This document shows, one piece after another, positions 24,516-36,178 of a stretch of 64,000 nucleotides of DNA. This stretch comes from Terebella lapidaria (Eukaryota; Annelida; Polychaeta; Terebellida; Terebellidae): NCBI GenBank assembly GCA_949152475.1, contig OX424566.1:14345177-14409176 (forward strand), written 5' to 3'. The translations under genes were made by a program, and so were the position numbers. The notes below the pieces were generated by a model, which did no database searches, was not told the origin of the DNA, and was given only the letters and a program-made list of their open reading frames with translations. Positions within the stretch are counted from its first letter, which is position 1. The number at the start of each line of letters is the position of its first letter.

Positions 24516-24575
24516 AATAAACTTTGTATTTCTGAGCACTGTTTTAAGTTAGTCTGAGTGTATCTCCCAAATAAA
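24516..24575 (+). terminator. Poly(A) signals of XAB2
   Basis: AATAAA at 24516-24521 and 24570-24575, 135-190 bases after the stop codon, in a position typical for 3' end formation. Confidence 0.7.
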
Positions 24576-25466
24576 GTTTGGCGATATTATATTGTAGAAA
24601 GACTAATTTTGATGGGTGATTTGTTTGGTGGATTTGACGGTATAGAAAAAACTGCCAAATTGAACCTTGCATCAAATTAAGTAGCTATATACACACAGAT
24701 GTTGTTGTGAAGCCGTCATATCAAGTCTCATCCAAATAATGTGGGAGTCGCATAGTCTTTACAGTATCAGACTTTGGATTACTGATCATAGGATGCCAGG
24801 TTCGTAGACATTTGTGGACACTATACAGGTCATGTTTTCCAAATCAATTTTGTTCTGTTTTGTATGCATCCATTACATAAAACCATCCACCAATTGGATT
24901 TTTGTGATTAAGTTAAACCTTTCATCACGCATGGCTTCCAATTATTTACTTCAATATTGCTACTTTTAGGCATAATGGGCAAGATGAACACACCAGACAT
25001 AAACCTATTGCGACTGGAGTATGTCTAGTTCCAGTGTATTTTAAAAATAATGCTTTCTGTATATTGTGTTTTCTGTTGTATGCTAAATTCTACCTATTAT
25101 CCTAGAACTTAAATACTATAACAGGACATTGAAGGACACTGGCAGACACACTTTTCACATTGAAAAACTTCTTAAAAAACACAAAGAAATTAGGAAATAC
25201 ATGTTTTAATGTCTTTTCCGAAGGCAAAACTACCAAATGTGGAAGAAAAAAAAATGCATACTAAATTAATGAAAATATGATGGATATGACAAATCATAGG
25301 TAGATCCAGTGTTGATCCAGACTAGATGCATAGTTTATATGAAATTTACAAATGTGTTCAAAATTATGGCATGAATAGATGCCAAATTTGTTTCAAAGTT
25401 CTAATGACAAATTATTACACAAAATATATTTGGGCAAAAATAGATCTGACACAGTTGTATCAAGAA
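24576..25466. other. Intergenic DNA between convergent XAB2 and the membrane-protein gene
   Basis: AT-rich. No gene, RNA or repeat was recognised. A poly(A) signal for the minus-strand gene was not clearly identified here. Confidence 0.4.
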
Positions 25467-26021
25467 CTAAAAATATTGTCCATAAATGGTTCCATTTCTG
25501 GTTGTTCTCAAATCACTCCTGCTAATCCTTCGTCTCAATGGTGTGATCGCGGTGATGGCTTGTCGATCTTTCACAGATGTTCTCTTCTTGGAAATTTTCT
25601 TGGCTTCTTTGTAAAGAGTGTAGGACAGCGATGCGGCAAGCGTACATAGTGATGCGGCCAATGACAGCATCGGCACCAGCCAGAGTCGAATCACCGTTGG
25701 TATACTCCCAGTTACAGAACACAATATTCTGTTCACGGGAATCCAAATGTAGTGCAGTAGGACCAACGGTGCGATACATTGGAAAGCAACGCGTGCGACT
25801 CTAAATAACGCATCGCGCGTCAGGTGTTTTCGTAGTCCTGGATTCAGTGCGTTGACGCAGGCTATCACAAAAATAACAGTTGCGATTATCGGAATAAACT
25901 CGACTCCTTCGTTCAGCAGTGTCAGTATTCTCCATGAAAGTTTGAATAGAATTTCCAGAGGTAGGAGGGGTTTCTGCGGCGAAGGCGCTAGAAGTCCACA
26001 GCTTATTCCAAATATTGCCAT
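25467..26021 (-). CDS. Small multi-pass membrane protein, function unknown
   Basis: A single-exon ORF of 184 residues from ATG 26021-26019 to TAG at 25467. Three or four hydrophobic segments stand out: about residues 41-60 (FIPIIATVIFVIACVNAL), 73-96 (VAFQCIAPLVLLHYIWI) and 105-137 (IRLWLVPMLSLAASLCTLAASL). A strongly basic tail follows (KEAKKISKKR, RRRISRS), which by the positive-inside rule should face the cytosol. Codon use and the clean start suggest a real gene, but no family was recognised and it could be lineage-specific. It converges on XAB2. Two CRE palindromes lie 225-255 bases upstream of the start. Confidence 0.55.
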   Translation of the reverse strand: MAIFGISCGLLAPSPQKPLLPLEILFKLSWRILTLLNEGVEFIPIIATVIFVIACVNALNPGLRKHLTRDALFRVARVAFQCIAPLVLLHYIWIPVNRILCSVTGSIPTVIRLWLVPMLSLAASLCTLAASLSYTLYKEAKKISKKRTSVKDRQAITAITPLRRRISRSDLRTTRNGTIYGQYF

Positions 26022-26245
26022 TTTGATGATGATGAAGATGATGGCTGTGGACGACGATGATGATGAAGATGATGACCGCTCTCAGGCGGTGATGATTTGA
26101 TACATCGAGCACTGGCGGCTTTTGTTGTTGCTTGACCGCCGGTCCAAGTTCTTGTGGTTATCGAAATGATTGTACTTACAGCAAAATTAGATTGTTTTCT
26201 CATTGTTCAATTTATTTCTATACGCAAAATAAACAATCATTTTAA

Positions 26246-26276
26246 TGACGTCACAAAAAAGTCATTTATGACGTCA
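26246..26276. promoter_or_regulatory. Two CRE palindromes (TGACGTCA)
   Basis: Perfect TGACGTCA at 26246-26253 and again at 26269-26276, centres 23 bases apart (about two helical turns), upstream of the minus-strand membrane-protein gene. CREB/ATF factors bind this palindrome. The regulatory role is inferred from position. Confidence 0.55.
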
Positions 26277-26683
26277 TGTAGCGGCGGCACAAGTACTTTG
26301 GCCCACTTCATTCGTGATAACGTTTTTGGACCCCTGACCGCCGGGGGTCATCGAGTTCATTCGACCTCCAGGTCGGCAACTGAACGCACCTCAAGTCAAC
26401 ACCGCGACCACAACAAATCCAGATTCCAGTATTATAGACGTGGAATCAATACCCAGTATTAAGTATTCCGAGCAAACAAAATAGGGTCCGTTATCCAATC
26501 TCATAGTCCGGGGACAGAAAGTCATATCAGGCATACGAAGTGAGAGAAAACAAAAATGACAGGGAAACTCATGAACCCCCGTAAATGGCCATTAGGAGGT
26601 GAAATCAGGTGTTCCGGAAAGAGTGAGCATTTCCTGCCCTACTAGTGGCACCCGTCATGAATTCCCCAAAATTATCTTTTCAA

Positions 26684-26705
26684 TTCAATTCAATTCATTT
26701 TATTC
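26684..26705 (-). repeat. Retroposon-like 3' tail, (TGAAT)n-type
   Basis: On the minus strand the sequence runs TTGAATAAAATG and then three GAATT-type units, the look of a LINE or SINE 3' tail. The body would lie at higher coordinates (26705-26970), but no coding part or tRNA-like promoter boxes could be recognised. Confidence 0.35.
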
Positions 26706-26810
26706 AACACAACATCCAACATTACAAGTATGCTTAATACAATAAAATTGAAATAATTGTGTTGGAAGGAGAATGCAAGAAGCGAAAGCTTGTACAAAAT
26801 GTATCTTTGG

Positions 26811-26893
26811 AAAATGTATTGACGACAAATACGACAAATGTATTGACGACAAATGTATTGACGACAAATTTGGAAAATGTATTGACGACAAAA
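26811..26893. repeat. Minisatellite, ATGTATTGACGACAA units
   Basis: ATGTATTGACGACAA recurs four times within 83 bases, with shortened (ACGACAA) and extended (TTTGGAA) variants between. Both strands stay open across it, which explains the ORFs here. Confidence 0.85.
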
Positions 26894-26899
26894 CAGCGC

Positions 26900-28055
26900 C
26901 ACTTTATTCATTCATTTGTAAAAGATCCCATGATATTTCACAAATTTTTTTTTTCGATTAATTATTAATTATATCAATAGGCCCAGGTGTACAGTAGATG
27001 TAAAGGCCTCACGACTAATGAATGCAGACAGAGAATAGTGATATATACAGCTATAGGTCACACATCAAAACATGACTACTTTAGTAGCCATGCGTTCTGG
27101 AGTTATTTGAATGTTTGACTCAGTTCGGCATGAACTCGTCAGTGACAGAATTCGGCATTTAAAGTGGACATTGGTTTGGGCCGCGATAAACCTTTGACCT
27201 TGACCTTGACATCGCCATGCATTTGCAAGCAAGCCGGCTTTGCTCAGCAGCTTTGAAAACCTCAGGAGTTTTGGGTGCAAGGAACTGGAACAAATTCACT
27301 CGGTGTGTAATACGCCCTGGTGTATTATGGTGTGGTGTATACGCCCTGTTACAAATGCGTAGATATCCTGCTGTTAAACTGACAACGTGAACTATAGTAT
27401 CGTATGATGCATGTACGTTTTGTGGGACAGTACACAAGAGAGCAGGGGCGGATCCAGAACTGAAACCTGGATCCGTGGCTTCCAACCATTCAATGTCCCA
27501 TGTATGTGATCACTGTGCCAGTACATGAGATGACTAAAACAATAAATAGTAGAAAATCATGTGTACCGGTAATACATTTTTTGCACACAAAATGCTGCAC
27601 AACAAATGTATGCAGATAGCTAAGCTATACAGCCGTATTTTATTTGCAAGAAAATGTGCATGATGGGAGCTTGATGGATCTCATAGGAAATTCTGTCCAT
27701 AGTTGATTATTTTGATGAAGGATACATTGCACATTTATTCATTGTTATGTTATTTGCGTAATAAAATCATAATGTACCCAATAAAGGCACACCACATTAT
27801 CAGGGCATAAGACACAATTTCGAGTTACATTCACTCCCCATGTTAAACCTACCTTACGATGAACGATGTACAGCATTCCCTGCGATACTTGGGGCTTAGC
27901 GATAAAATCCCACAAATGCCCCACCAATGTGCCTAACAAAAAATGTACATTTTATTATGGATCGACAGATTCAGTTTCTCGCTACAGTTTGTTGGAAATT
28001 ACCTAATATATTGGTCAACCACTACCTCGTGTGCCAGTTCTCACAGGACATTTTT
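26900..28055. other. Intergenic DNA
   Basis: No gene is supported. Short local duplications of the type TACGCCCTGGTGTATTATGG occur around 27310-27350. Confidence 0.35.
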
Positions 28056-30318
28056 AGGTTACCGGACCTATGGTCCGATAACCTATTGCCGTCACGTTGC
28101 GTCCGTCGTCCGTCCGTCGTCCGGCGTCCGTCGTCCGTCCACAGCTGTATCTTTAAAGTTTACGGGCGGATTTTTCTGAAATTTTGCACAAAAATGCCTA
28201 AAAATATTTCAAGAGGGGTTTTTTTTTTAGTTTTTTGATTTTCGCATTTTTCTCAAAATGGCGGCCATTTTTGACGAAAAATGGCCAATTTTGGACTTTG
28301 GCGGCCATTTTCTCAAAAACTGTCTGATCAGTTTTGAGATTTTTGTTTCAAAAGATTCCCCTTATGTACCTTTATGATGTGTATAAGTTTTGTTGCCCTT
28401 GAATCGCCGGTCTCCGTGTGGCGGCCATTTTGAATTTTTGACGGGTCGGCGAAAAAAATTTTTTTTGCCCCAAATCGCGTTACTATCCATTTCGGGCCAT
28501 TTCTAGGCCAAAAAAAATTTTTCACCCTTTGAAAAAAATTTTGGACTTGGAAAATTTTCGGCACTTTTTTCCTTCATAATGGGAGCTGCCCGGACTGTAC
28601 TCATAGAACGCTTAAAGATAGAGCTTAGATATTGGCACTTTCAAATGGGAAGTCATATATGGCGACTTGTGTGGTGACCTTGAATTTGACCTTGGATGAC
28701 CTTGAAAGGTCAAAATAGCCATTTTTGGGTCGAAAAATGCCCAAATTTGCAGCTTTTCTGTCTTTTCTCGAAAACTGTCTGATCAGTTTTGAGATTTTCG
28801 TTTCAGAAGATTCCCCTTATGTACCTTTATGATGTGTATAAGTTTTGTTGGCCTTGAATCGCCGGTCTCCGTGTGGCGGCCATTTTGAATTTTTGACGGG
28901 TCGGCGAAAAAATTTTTTTTTGCCCCAAATCGCGTTACTATCCACTTCGGGCCATTTCTAGGCAAAAAAAAATTTTTCACCCTTTGAAAAAAATTTTGGA
29001 CTTGGAAAATTTTCGGCACTTTTTTCCTTCATAATGGGAGCTGCCCGGACTGTACTCATAGAACGCTTAAAGATAGAGCTTAGATATTGGCACTTTCAAA
29101 TGGGAAGTCATATATGGCGACTTGTGTGGTGACCTTGAATTTGACCTTGGACGACCTTGAAAGGTCAAAATAGCCATTTTTGGGTCGAAAAATGCCCAAA
29201 TTTGCAGCTTTTCTGTCTTTTCTCGAAAACTGTCTGATCAGTTTTGAGATTTTCATTTCAGAAGATTCCCTCTATGTACCTTTATGATGTGTATAAGTTT
29301 TGTTGCCCGTGAATCGCTGGTCTCCGTGTGGCGGCCATTTTGAATTTTTGACGGGTCGACGAAAAAAAATTTTTTTGCCCCAAATTGCGTTACTATCCAT
29401 TTTGGGCCATTTCTAGGCAAAAAAAATTTTTTCACCCTTTGAAAAAAATTTGGGACAAAATTTTCGGCACTTTTTTCCTTCATAATGGGAGCTGCCTAGA
29501 CTGTACTCATAGAATGCTTGAAGATAGAGCTTAGAAATTAGCACTTTCAAATGGGAAGTCATATATGAAGACTTGTGTGGTGACCTTGAATTTGACCTTG
29601 GATGACCTTGAAATGTCAAAACAGCCATTTTTGAGTCGAAAAATGCCCAAATTTGCACCTTGTTTGTCTTTAATCGAAAACTGTCTGATCACTTTTGAGA
29701 TTTTTATTTCAAAACATAGTAATTGGGGTTTTTGACATGATGTGTATAAATATGTATATAGTGTATAAAGTGCCTTGAATTGCTCAAAAGGCTAGAAATT
29801 TAGGCTGAATAGGCCCCAAATTTAATTTTTGGTCGTTTTCCTTCAAATTTATCTGATCAGTTTTGAGATTTTTGTTATAAAACATGCTAATTGGGGTCCC
29901 TGACATTGTGTATAAAGATGGAGTGCTTTGAATTGCTTAAAAGGCCCCTTGAGTGTGTAAATTGGCCTCTACAGCCAAAAAATGTTTGTAGGTATAGCTG
30001 GAATTGGAAGTCATATACATGTATACCACATATATATGTGGCTTTTTTGGGTGACGTTGAACTTGACGTCAGATGACATTGAGTGCTATATCTCAGTGTC
30101 ACGTCCAACAAGAAATGTGTAAATTTCGTTTATAGACAAAAGACTTGTAGATAGACCTTGTATTTGTATTTTGAACATACATGAATACAAGGTTATATGC
30201 TGCACACTTAATGATGACATTGAAGTTCACGAAGATGATTGGTTTATCTTAACGTCATATCTCACCTGTCCTGTTTCAACTAAAGTTGTCCGGTAACCTA
30301 TCTTAGCCCTTGGGCTAA
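28056..30318 (+). mobile_element. HINE-A copy 2, with about three to four core monomers
   Basis: The 5' end AGGTTACCGGACC (28056) with its hairpin follows a T5 run. A degraded GTCC/GTC tract follows, then core monomers of about 455 bp marked by GTCTGATCAG near 28322, 28776, 29231 and 29683. Beyond that is a more diverged stretch, then GTCCGGTAACCT and TTAGCCCTTGGGCTAA at the 3' end (30318). Each monomer contains a block of three direct TGACCT half-sites and one inverted AGGTCA. Non-coding. Confidence 0.75.
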
Positions 30319-31774
30319 TTTTCTTTTTTTTTCTTCTTCTTCCGCCGTTTTGGTTTCCGGACGATAACTTTAGATTGCCTTGATGGATCCTTATCAAATT
30401 TTCACCACTAGTCAGAAATGATATGTGGAAGAACCCTATTCTTTTTGAGCCGGCTCCGAGGTCCGTGAGGATGAAATCAAGGTTTTTGGTTTCCGGACGA
30501 TAAGTCGAAAAGTATTCAGGCAATAGATGCAGAACTCTGCATGGAGGTTCATATACCACCAGGGAAGATGACCTTTGACCTAGAGGTCAAAATAATTTTT
30601 TGCTGATTCATCCTTGAGGCTTCCTGCATATCTCAGAAACGGTGCGTCGTAGAGCGAAACGGACGTTATTTTCGGACTCGTCGCCCTAGACAAACATGTC
30701 TAAGGGGTATTAAGGATGACCTTCGACCTTGACCTTGAATTTTTCTGCCGAGTCGGCATTTTTCGTTTTCGTCGATATCTCGGAAACGGTGCGTCGTAGA
30801 GTGAAACGGACGATATTTTCGGCCTAGTAACACTAGACAAACATGTCTAAGGGGTGTTATGGATGAACTTCGACCTTGACCTTGAATTTTTCTGCTGAGT
30901 CGGCATTTTCGCTTTCGTTGATATCTCGGAAACGGTGCGTCATAGAGCGAAACGGACGTTATTTTTGGACTCGTGGCACTAGACAAACATGTCTAAGGGG
31001 TATCATGAATGATCTTTGACCTTCACCTAAAATATTTTCGCCAAGTCAGCATTTTTCGTTTTAGTCGATATCCCGGAAACGGTGCGTCGTAGAGCGGAAC
31101 AGACGTTATTTTCGCACCCGTGGCACTAGACCAACATGTCTAAGGGGTACTGTGGATGAACTTTGACCTTGACCTTGAATTTTTCTGCTGAGTCGGCATT
31201 TTTCGTTTTCATCGATATCTCAGAAACGGTGCTTTGTAGAGCGAAACAGACGTTATTTTCGGACTCTTCGCCCTAGACAAACATGTCTAAGGGGTATTAA
31301 GGATGACCTTCGACCTTGACCTTGAAATTTTCTGCCGAGTCGGCATTTTTCATTTTCGTCGATATCTCGGAAACAGTGCATCGTAGAGCGAAACGGACGT
31401 TATTTTCGCACTCGTGGCACTAGGCAAACATGTCTAAGGGGGTATTATGGATGAACTTTGACCTTGACCTGAATTTTTTTCGTCGAGTTGCATTTTCGTT
31501 TTCGTCGATATCTCGGAAACAGTGCGTCGTAGAGCGAAACGGACGTTATTTCCAAACTCGTGGCACTAGACAAACATGTCTAAGGGGTATTATGGATAAA
31601 CTTTGACTTTGACCTGAATTTTTTTCGCCGAGTCGGGATTTTTTGCTTTCGTCGATATCTTGGAAACAGTGTGTCGTAGAGCATTGTAGAGCCCATAGTA
31701 AACATGTTATAAATATTACAAATTAGACTTAACACCGAAATGCCTCCAAGGCATCTTTAGGCCTTGACGTCTAG
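30319..31774 (+). mobile_element. HINE-B copy 2, lacking the 5' hairpin
   Basis: It starts in the poly-T/TTCTTC stretch directly after the end of HINE-A copy 2 and matches copy 1 from CCGCCGTTTTGGTTTCC onward. About eight monomers of roughly 147 bp follow (GGAAACGGTGCGTCGTAGAG near 30637, 30785, 30926, 31075, 31226, 31369, 31516, 31662). It ends CCGAAATGCC, hairpin AAGGC/GCCTT, GACGTCTAG at 31774. The 5' hairpin GGGCATTTCG present in copy 1 is missing, so this copy is 5' truncated. Confidence 0.7.
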
Positions 31775-32340
31775 TGTGACCTTTGACCTAATTTTCAAGG
31801 TCAGAGCACAAAATGGCTAATATTTTGCTCATTGTCGAATTTACAGCTTAAAAATCAATTATAGACATATAGGAAATGATATAGTCCGAATATTGTGATG
31901 ACCTTGGATTTGACCTTCGACCTCATTTTCAAGTTCAAGAACAAAATGGCTAATTTCTCGCTTATTATCGACTTTACAACTTGAGAATCAATTGTGAAAA
32001 GATAGGAAATGATATATGCTGAATATTGTCATGACCTTGAATTTGAGCTTTGACCTCGTTTTCAAAGTCAGAGCACAGAATGGCTAATATCTCGCTTATT
32101 ATCAACTTCACTGATTAGGAATCAATTGTGGACATACAGGAATATATGCTGAATATTGACCTTTGATCTCATTTTCAAGGTCCCACAGGACAACTTGACT
32201 AATATCTGGTGTATTACAAATTTACAACTTAGGATTCTATTTTGGACATACAGGAAATGATATTTTGAGGCCATATGTAATATTTGAGGCCATACGTGAT
32301 ACAGTCTTGAGGCCATACGTAATACAGCCCCTAGGCTTTG
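31775..32340 (+). repeat. HINE-C core: about four to five ~123-bp monomers
   Basis: Repeated units contain CATTTTCAAGGTC, AAATGGCTAATAT, CTTATTATCGACTTTACA, GAATCAATTGTGGACATA and ATGCTGAATATTG. The same units occur at 47022-47240, where they are joined to the HINE-A 3' end. No ends are visible here; it lies between HINE-B copy 2 and HINE-A copy 3. Confidence 0.7.
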
Positions 32341-32408
32341 TATGTGTCTCTCAGCATTTCCCTTAACCTATGTATCATAACAGAGTATTATTAGATTCGT
32401 TTATTTTT

Positions 32409-33933
32409 AGGTTACCGGACCTTTGGTCCGATAACCTATTGGCATGGCGTTGCGTCCGTCCGTCCGTCCGTCCGTCCGTCCGTCCGTCCGTCCGTCCGTC
32501 CGTCCGTCCGTCCGGCGTTAACATTTTTATCTTTAAAGTTAACTATCGAATCTTTCTGAAATTTTGCACAAAAATGCCTAAAAATATTTTGAGAAGGAGG
32601 TATTTTTTTGTTTTTTGATTTTCGCATTTTTTTCAAAATGACGGCCGTTTTTGTCGAAAAACGCTCAATTTTGGACTTTGACGGCCATTTTCTCAAAAAC
32701 TGTCTGATCAGTTTTGAGTTTTTGGTTTCAAAAGATTCCCCTCATATACCTCTGTGATATGTATAAGTTTGGTTGCCCTAAATCTGCCGGTTTTCGTGTG
32801 GCGGCCATTTTGAATTTTTGGCGGGTCGGCGAAAAAAATTTTTTCGCCCCAGATCGCATTACTATCCATTTTGGGCCATTTCTAGAGCAAAAAAAAATTT
32901 TCACCCTTTGAAAAAAATTTTGGATTTTTTCCCTTCATAATGGGAGATGTCCTGACTGTACTCATAGAACGCTTGAAGCTAGAGCTTAGAAATTGGCACT
33001 TTCAAATGGGAAGTCATATATGGCGACTTGTGTGGTGACCTTGAATTTGACCTTGGATGACCTTGAAAGGTCAAAACAGCCATTTTTGGGTCGAAAAACG
33101 CTCAAATTTGCACCTGGTCTGTATTTTCTCAAAAACTCTCTGATCAGTTTAGAGATTTTTGCTTAAAAAGATTCCTCTTATATACCTCGGCGACGTGTAT
33201 AAGTTTTGTTGCCCTTGAATCGCCGATCTCAGTGTGGTGGCCATTTTGAATTTTTGACAAAAAAAAATAAAAAAATTTCGCCCCAAATAACATTACTATC
33301 CATTTTGGGCCATTTCTAGGCAAAAAAAAATTTTCACCCTTTGAAAAAAATTTTGGACTTAGAAAATTTTCGGCACTTTTTTCCTTCATAATGGGAGCTG
33401 TCAGGACTGTACTCATAGAACGCTTGAAGATAGAGCTTAGAAATTGGCACTTTCAAATCGGAAGTCATATATGGCGACTTGTGTGGTGACCTTGAATTTG
33501 ACCTTGGATGACCTTGAAAGGTCAAAACAGCCATTTTGGGGTCAAAAAATGCCCAGATTTGCCTTTGTAGATGAAATGCTTGCAGATAGAGCTCCTGTTT
33601 GCATTATGAACATATAGGAAGACATATATGGCACAACTAATGATGACCTTGAACTTGACGTCAGATGACCTTGAGTGCCAAATGTCTGACTTGGAATGTG
33701 TAAATTGACCTGAGCGGCCTAAACGATTCCACCCAACATATAGAATATCAAATGCTGCACACATACATGTAATGGTTACATCGAAGTTCATACGGATGAC
33801 CTTGATTGGTAAATCCCAAGGTCATATGTTTACACTGCGAACCTTGATTGGTAAATCTCAAGGTCTGTTACCTGCCAATGCTGCCATGGCCAAACCAAAA
33901 TTGTCCGGTAACCTATCTTAGCCTTTGGGCTAA
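32409..33933 (+). mobile_element. HINE-A copy 3, complete
   Basis: The 5' hairpin starts at 32409 after TATTTTT. A long (GTCC)n tract (32455-32514) is followed by two core monomers (GTCTGATCAG near 32700; CTCTGATCAG near 33138), the unique 3' part and GTCCGGTAACCT, then TTAGCCTTTGGGCTAA ending at 33933. It is nearly the same as copy 1 over most of its length, pointing to recent movement. Confidence 0.75.
32455..32514 (+). repeat. (GTCC)n microsatellite, about 15 units
   Basis: Uninterrupted GTCC units at the fixed position behind the HINE-A 5' hairpin. Confidence 0.95.
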
Positions 33934-34432
33934 TTTTTTAATTTTTGGCGGGTCGGCAAAAAAAAATTTTTTCGCCCCAAATCGCATTATTCATTTTGGG
34001 CCATTTCTAAGCAAAAAAAAATTTCACCCTTTGAAAACAATTTTGGACTTTTTTCCTTCATAATTGGAGCTGTCCATACTCTACTCATAGAAAGCTTGGA
34101 GATAGAGCTTAGAAATTGGCACTTTCAAGTGGGTAGTCATATATAGCGACTCGTGTGGTGACCTTCAATTTGACCTTGGATGACCTTGAAAGGTCAAAAC
34201 AGCCATTTTTGGGTCGAAAAATGCTCAAATTCGCACCTGGTCTGTATTTTCTCAAAAACTGTCTGATCAGTTTTGAGATTTTTGTTTAAAAAGATTTCTC
34301 TTATATACCTCTGTGACGTGTATAAGTTTTGTTGCCCTTGAATCGCCGATCTCCTTGTGGTGGCCATTTTGAATTTTTGACGAGTCGGCGAAAAAAATTT
34401 CTTTCGCCCCAAATCGCATTACTATCCATTTT
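33934..34432 (+). repeat. HINE-A core fragment without ends
   Basis: It starts right behind the end of copy 3 in AATTTTTGGCGGGTCGGC and runs through about one core monomer (GTCTGATCAG near 34260), breaking off in TACTATCCATTT at 34432. Confidence 0.65.
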
Positions 34433-35058
34433 CACTGTCCGGAATCCGTTTCGGCAGAGGATATTGGGAAACGATATTTTTCGGTTGGGAAACGATATGT
34501 TCGATTGGGAAACGCCAAGCTGCAAGCGGGTATGTGTTGTTTTCCTCTATAAAGTATGAAAAAATAGGTGTAATCGGTAATCAGAAGAAAGACAAACATG
34601 CGCTAATGTTGTATTAATGTAAGTATCAATCTATTACCACCAATACAGTGTCGACCAAACCTACTATACTTGATGTAGTATCGTTTTTGTGACGTGAAAT
34701 GCGATGCAAATCACACCGTTTTGAACAAATGAGCACTGATGATTAAATATGTGTCTGATGCACACAAAATGTAACACGAGTCAAGAGAAAGGTGTATTAC
34801 ATGATCCTCACCGAAAACAAACATTTTACATCGTCTCATTAATAAATGTTTAATGATTTCCTGAACCATTGATGTTTCGGTGGGTAAACGATACTGTTCC
34901 GATTGGACAACACTTCTGATATGGGTGTTTCGATTAGTAAACGATATTTTATTGGAAATGTATGGCCCATTAAGGCTCGTTTTTGGCTATTATTCATTCA
35001 TACTTATTATTTCTTCCAAAAGATGGCGTCTCGCGGCTTCAACGCCAGGTGTTTTTTT
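34433..35058. other. Unassigned insert between HINE fragments, with TTGGGAAACGATAT repeats
   Basis: Sequence unlike its HINE surroundings. It begins with three imperfect 20-bp units of the form TTGGGAAACGATAT (34467-34515), and diverged relatives (GGGTAAACGATACTG, TTAGTAAACGATATT) recur near 34880-34950. No ORF of note and no recognised family. Confidence 0.4.
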
Positions 35059-36178
35059 TGCACAAAAATGCCTAAAAATATTTTGAGAAGGAGGTATTTT
35101 TTTGTTTTTTGATTTTCACATTTTTTTCAAAATGGCGGCCGTTTTTGTCGAAAAACGCTCAATTTTGGACTTTGACGGCCATTTTCTCAAAAACTGTCTG
35201 ATCAGTTTTGAGTTTTTGGTTTCAAAAGATTCCCCTCATATACCTCTGTGATATGTATAAGTTTGGTTGCCCTAAATCTGCCGGTTTTCGTGTGGCGGCC
35301 ATTTTGAATTTTTGGCGGGTCGGCGAAAAAAAATTTTTTCGCCCCAGATCGCATTACTATCCATTTTGGGCCATTTCTAGAGCAAAAAAAAATTTTCACC
35401 TCTGATCAGTTTAGAGATTTTTGCTTAAAAAGATTCCTCTTATATACCTCGGCGACGTGTATAAGTTTTGTTGCCCTTGAATCGCCGATCTCAGTGTGGT
35501 GGCCATTTTGAATTTTTGACAAAAAAAAATAAAAAAATTTCGCCCCAAATAACATTACTATCCATTTTGGGCCATTTCTAGGCAAAAAAAAATTTTCACC
35601 CTTTGAAAAAAATTTTGGACTTAGAAAATTTTCGGCACTTTTTTCCTTCATAATGGGAGCTGTCAGGACTGTACTCATAGAACGCTTGAAGATAGAGCTT
35701 AGAAATTGGCACTTTCAAATCGGAAGTCATATATGGCGACTTGTGTGGTGACCTTGAATTTGACCTTGGATGACCTTGAAAGGTCAAAACAGCCATTTTG
35801 GGGTCAAAAAATGCCCAGATTTGCCTTTGTAGATGAAATGCTTGCAGATAGAGCTCATGTTTGCATTATGAACATATAGGAAGACATATATGGCACAACT
35901 AATGATGACCTTGAACTTGACGTCAGATGACCTTGAGTGCCAAATGTCTAACTTGGAATGTGTAAATTGACCTGAGCGGCCTAAACGATTCCACCCAACA
36001 TATAGAATATCAAATGCCGCACACATACATGTAATGGTTACATCGAAGTTCATACGGATGACCTTGATTGGTAAATCCCAAGGTCATATGTTTACACTGC
36101 GAACCTTGATTGGTAAATCTCAAGGTCTGTTACCTGCCAATGCTGCCATGGCCAAACCAAAATTGTCCGGTAACCTAA
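35059..36178 (+). mobile_element. HINE-A copy 4, 5' truncated, 3' end split by the LTR element
   Basis: It starts at GCACAAAAATGCCTAAAAA without the 5' hairpin. An internal deletion joins two monomers at about 35400 (TTTTCACC directly to TCTGATCAG). The 3' part runs to GTCCGGTAACCTA at 36177, where the LTR retrotransposon begins. The missing last piece, CTATCTTAGCCTTTGGGCTAA, is found beyond the other LTR at 46919-46939. Confidence 0.8.
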
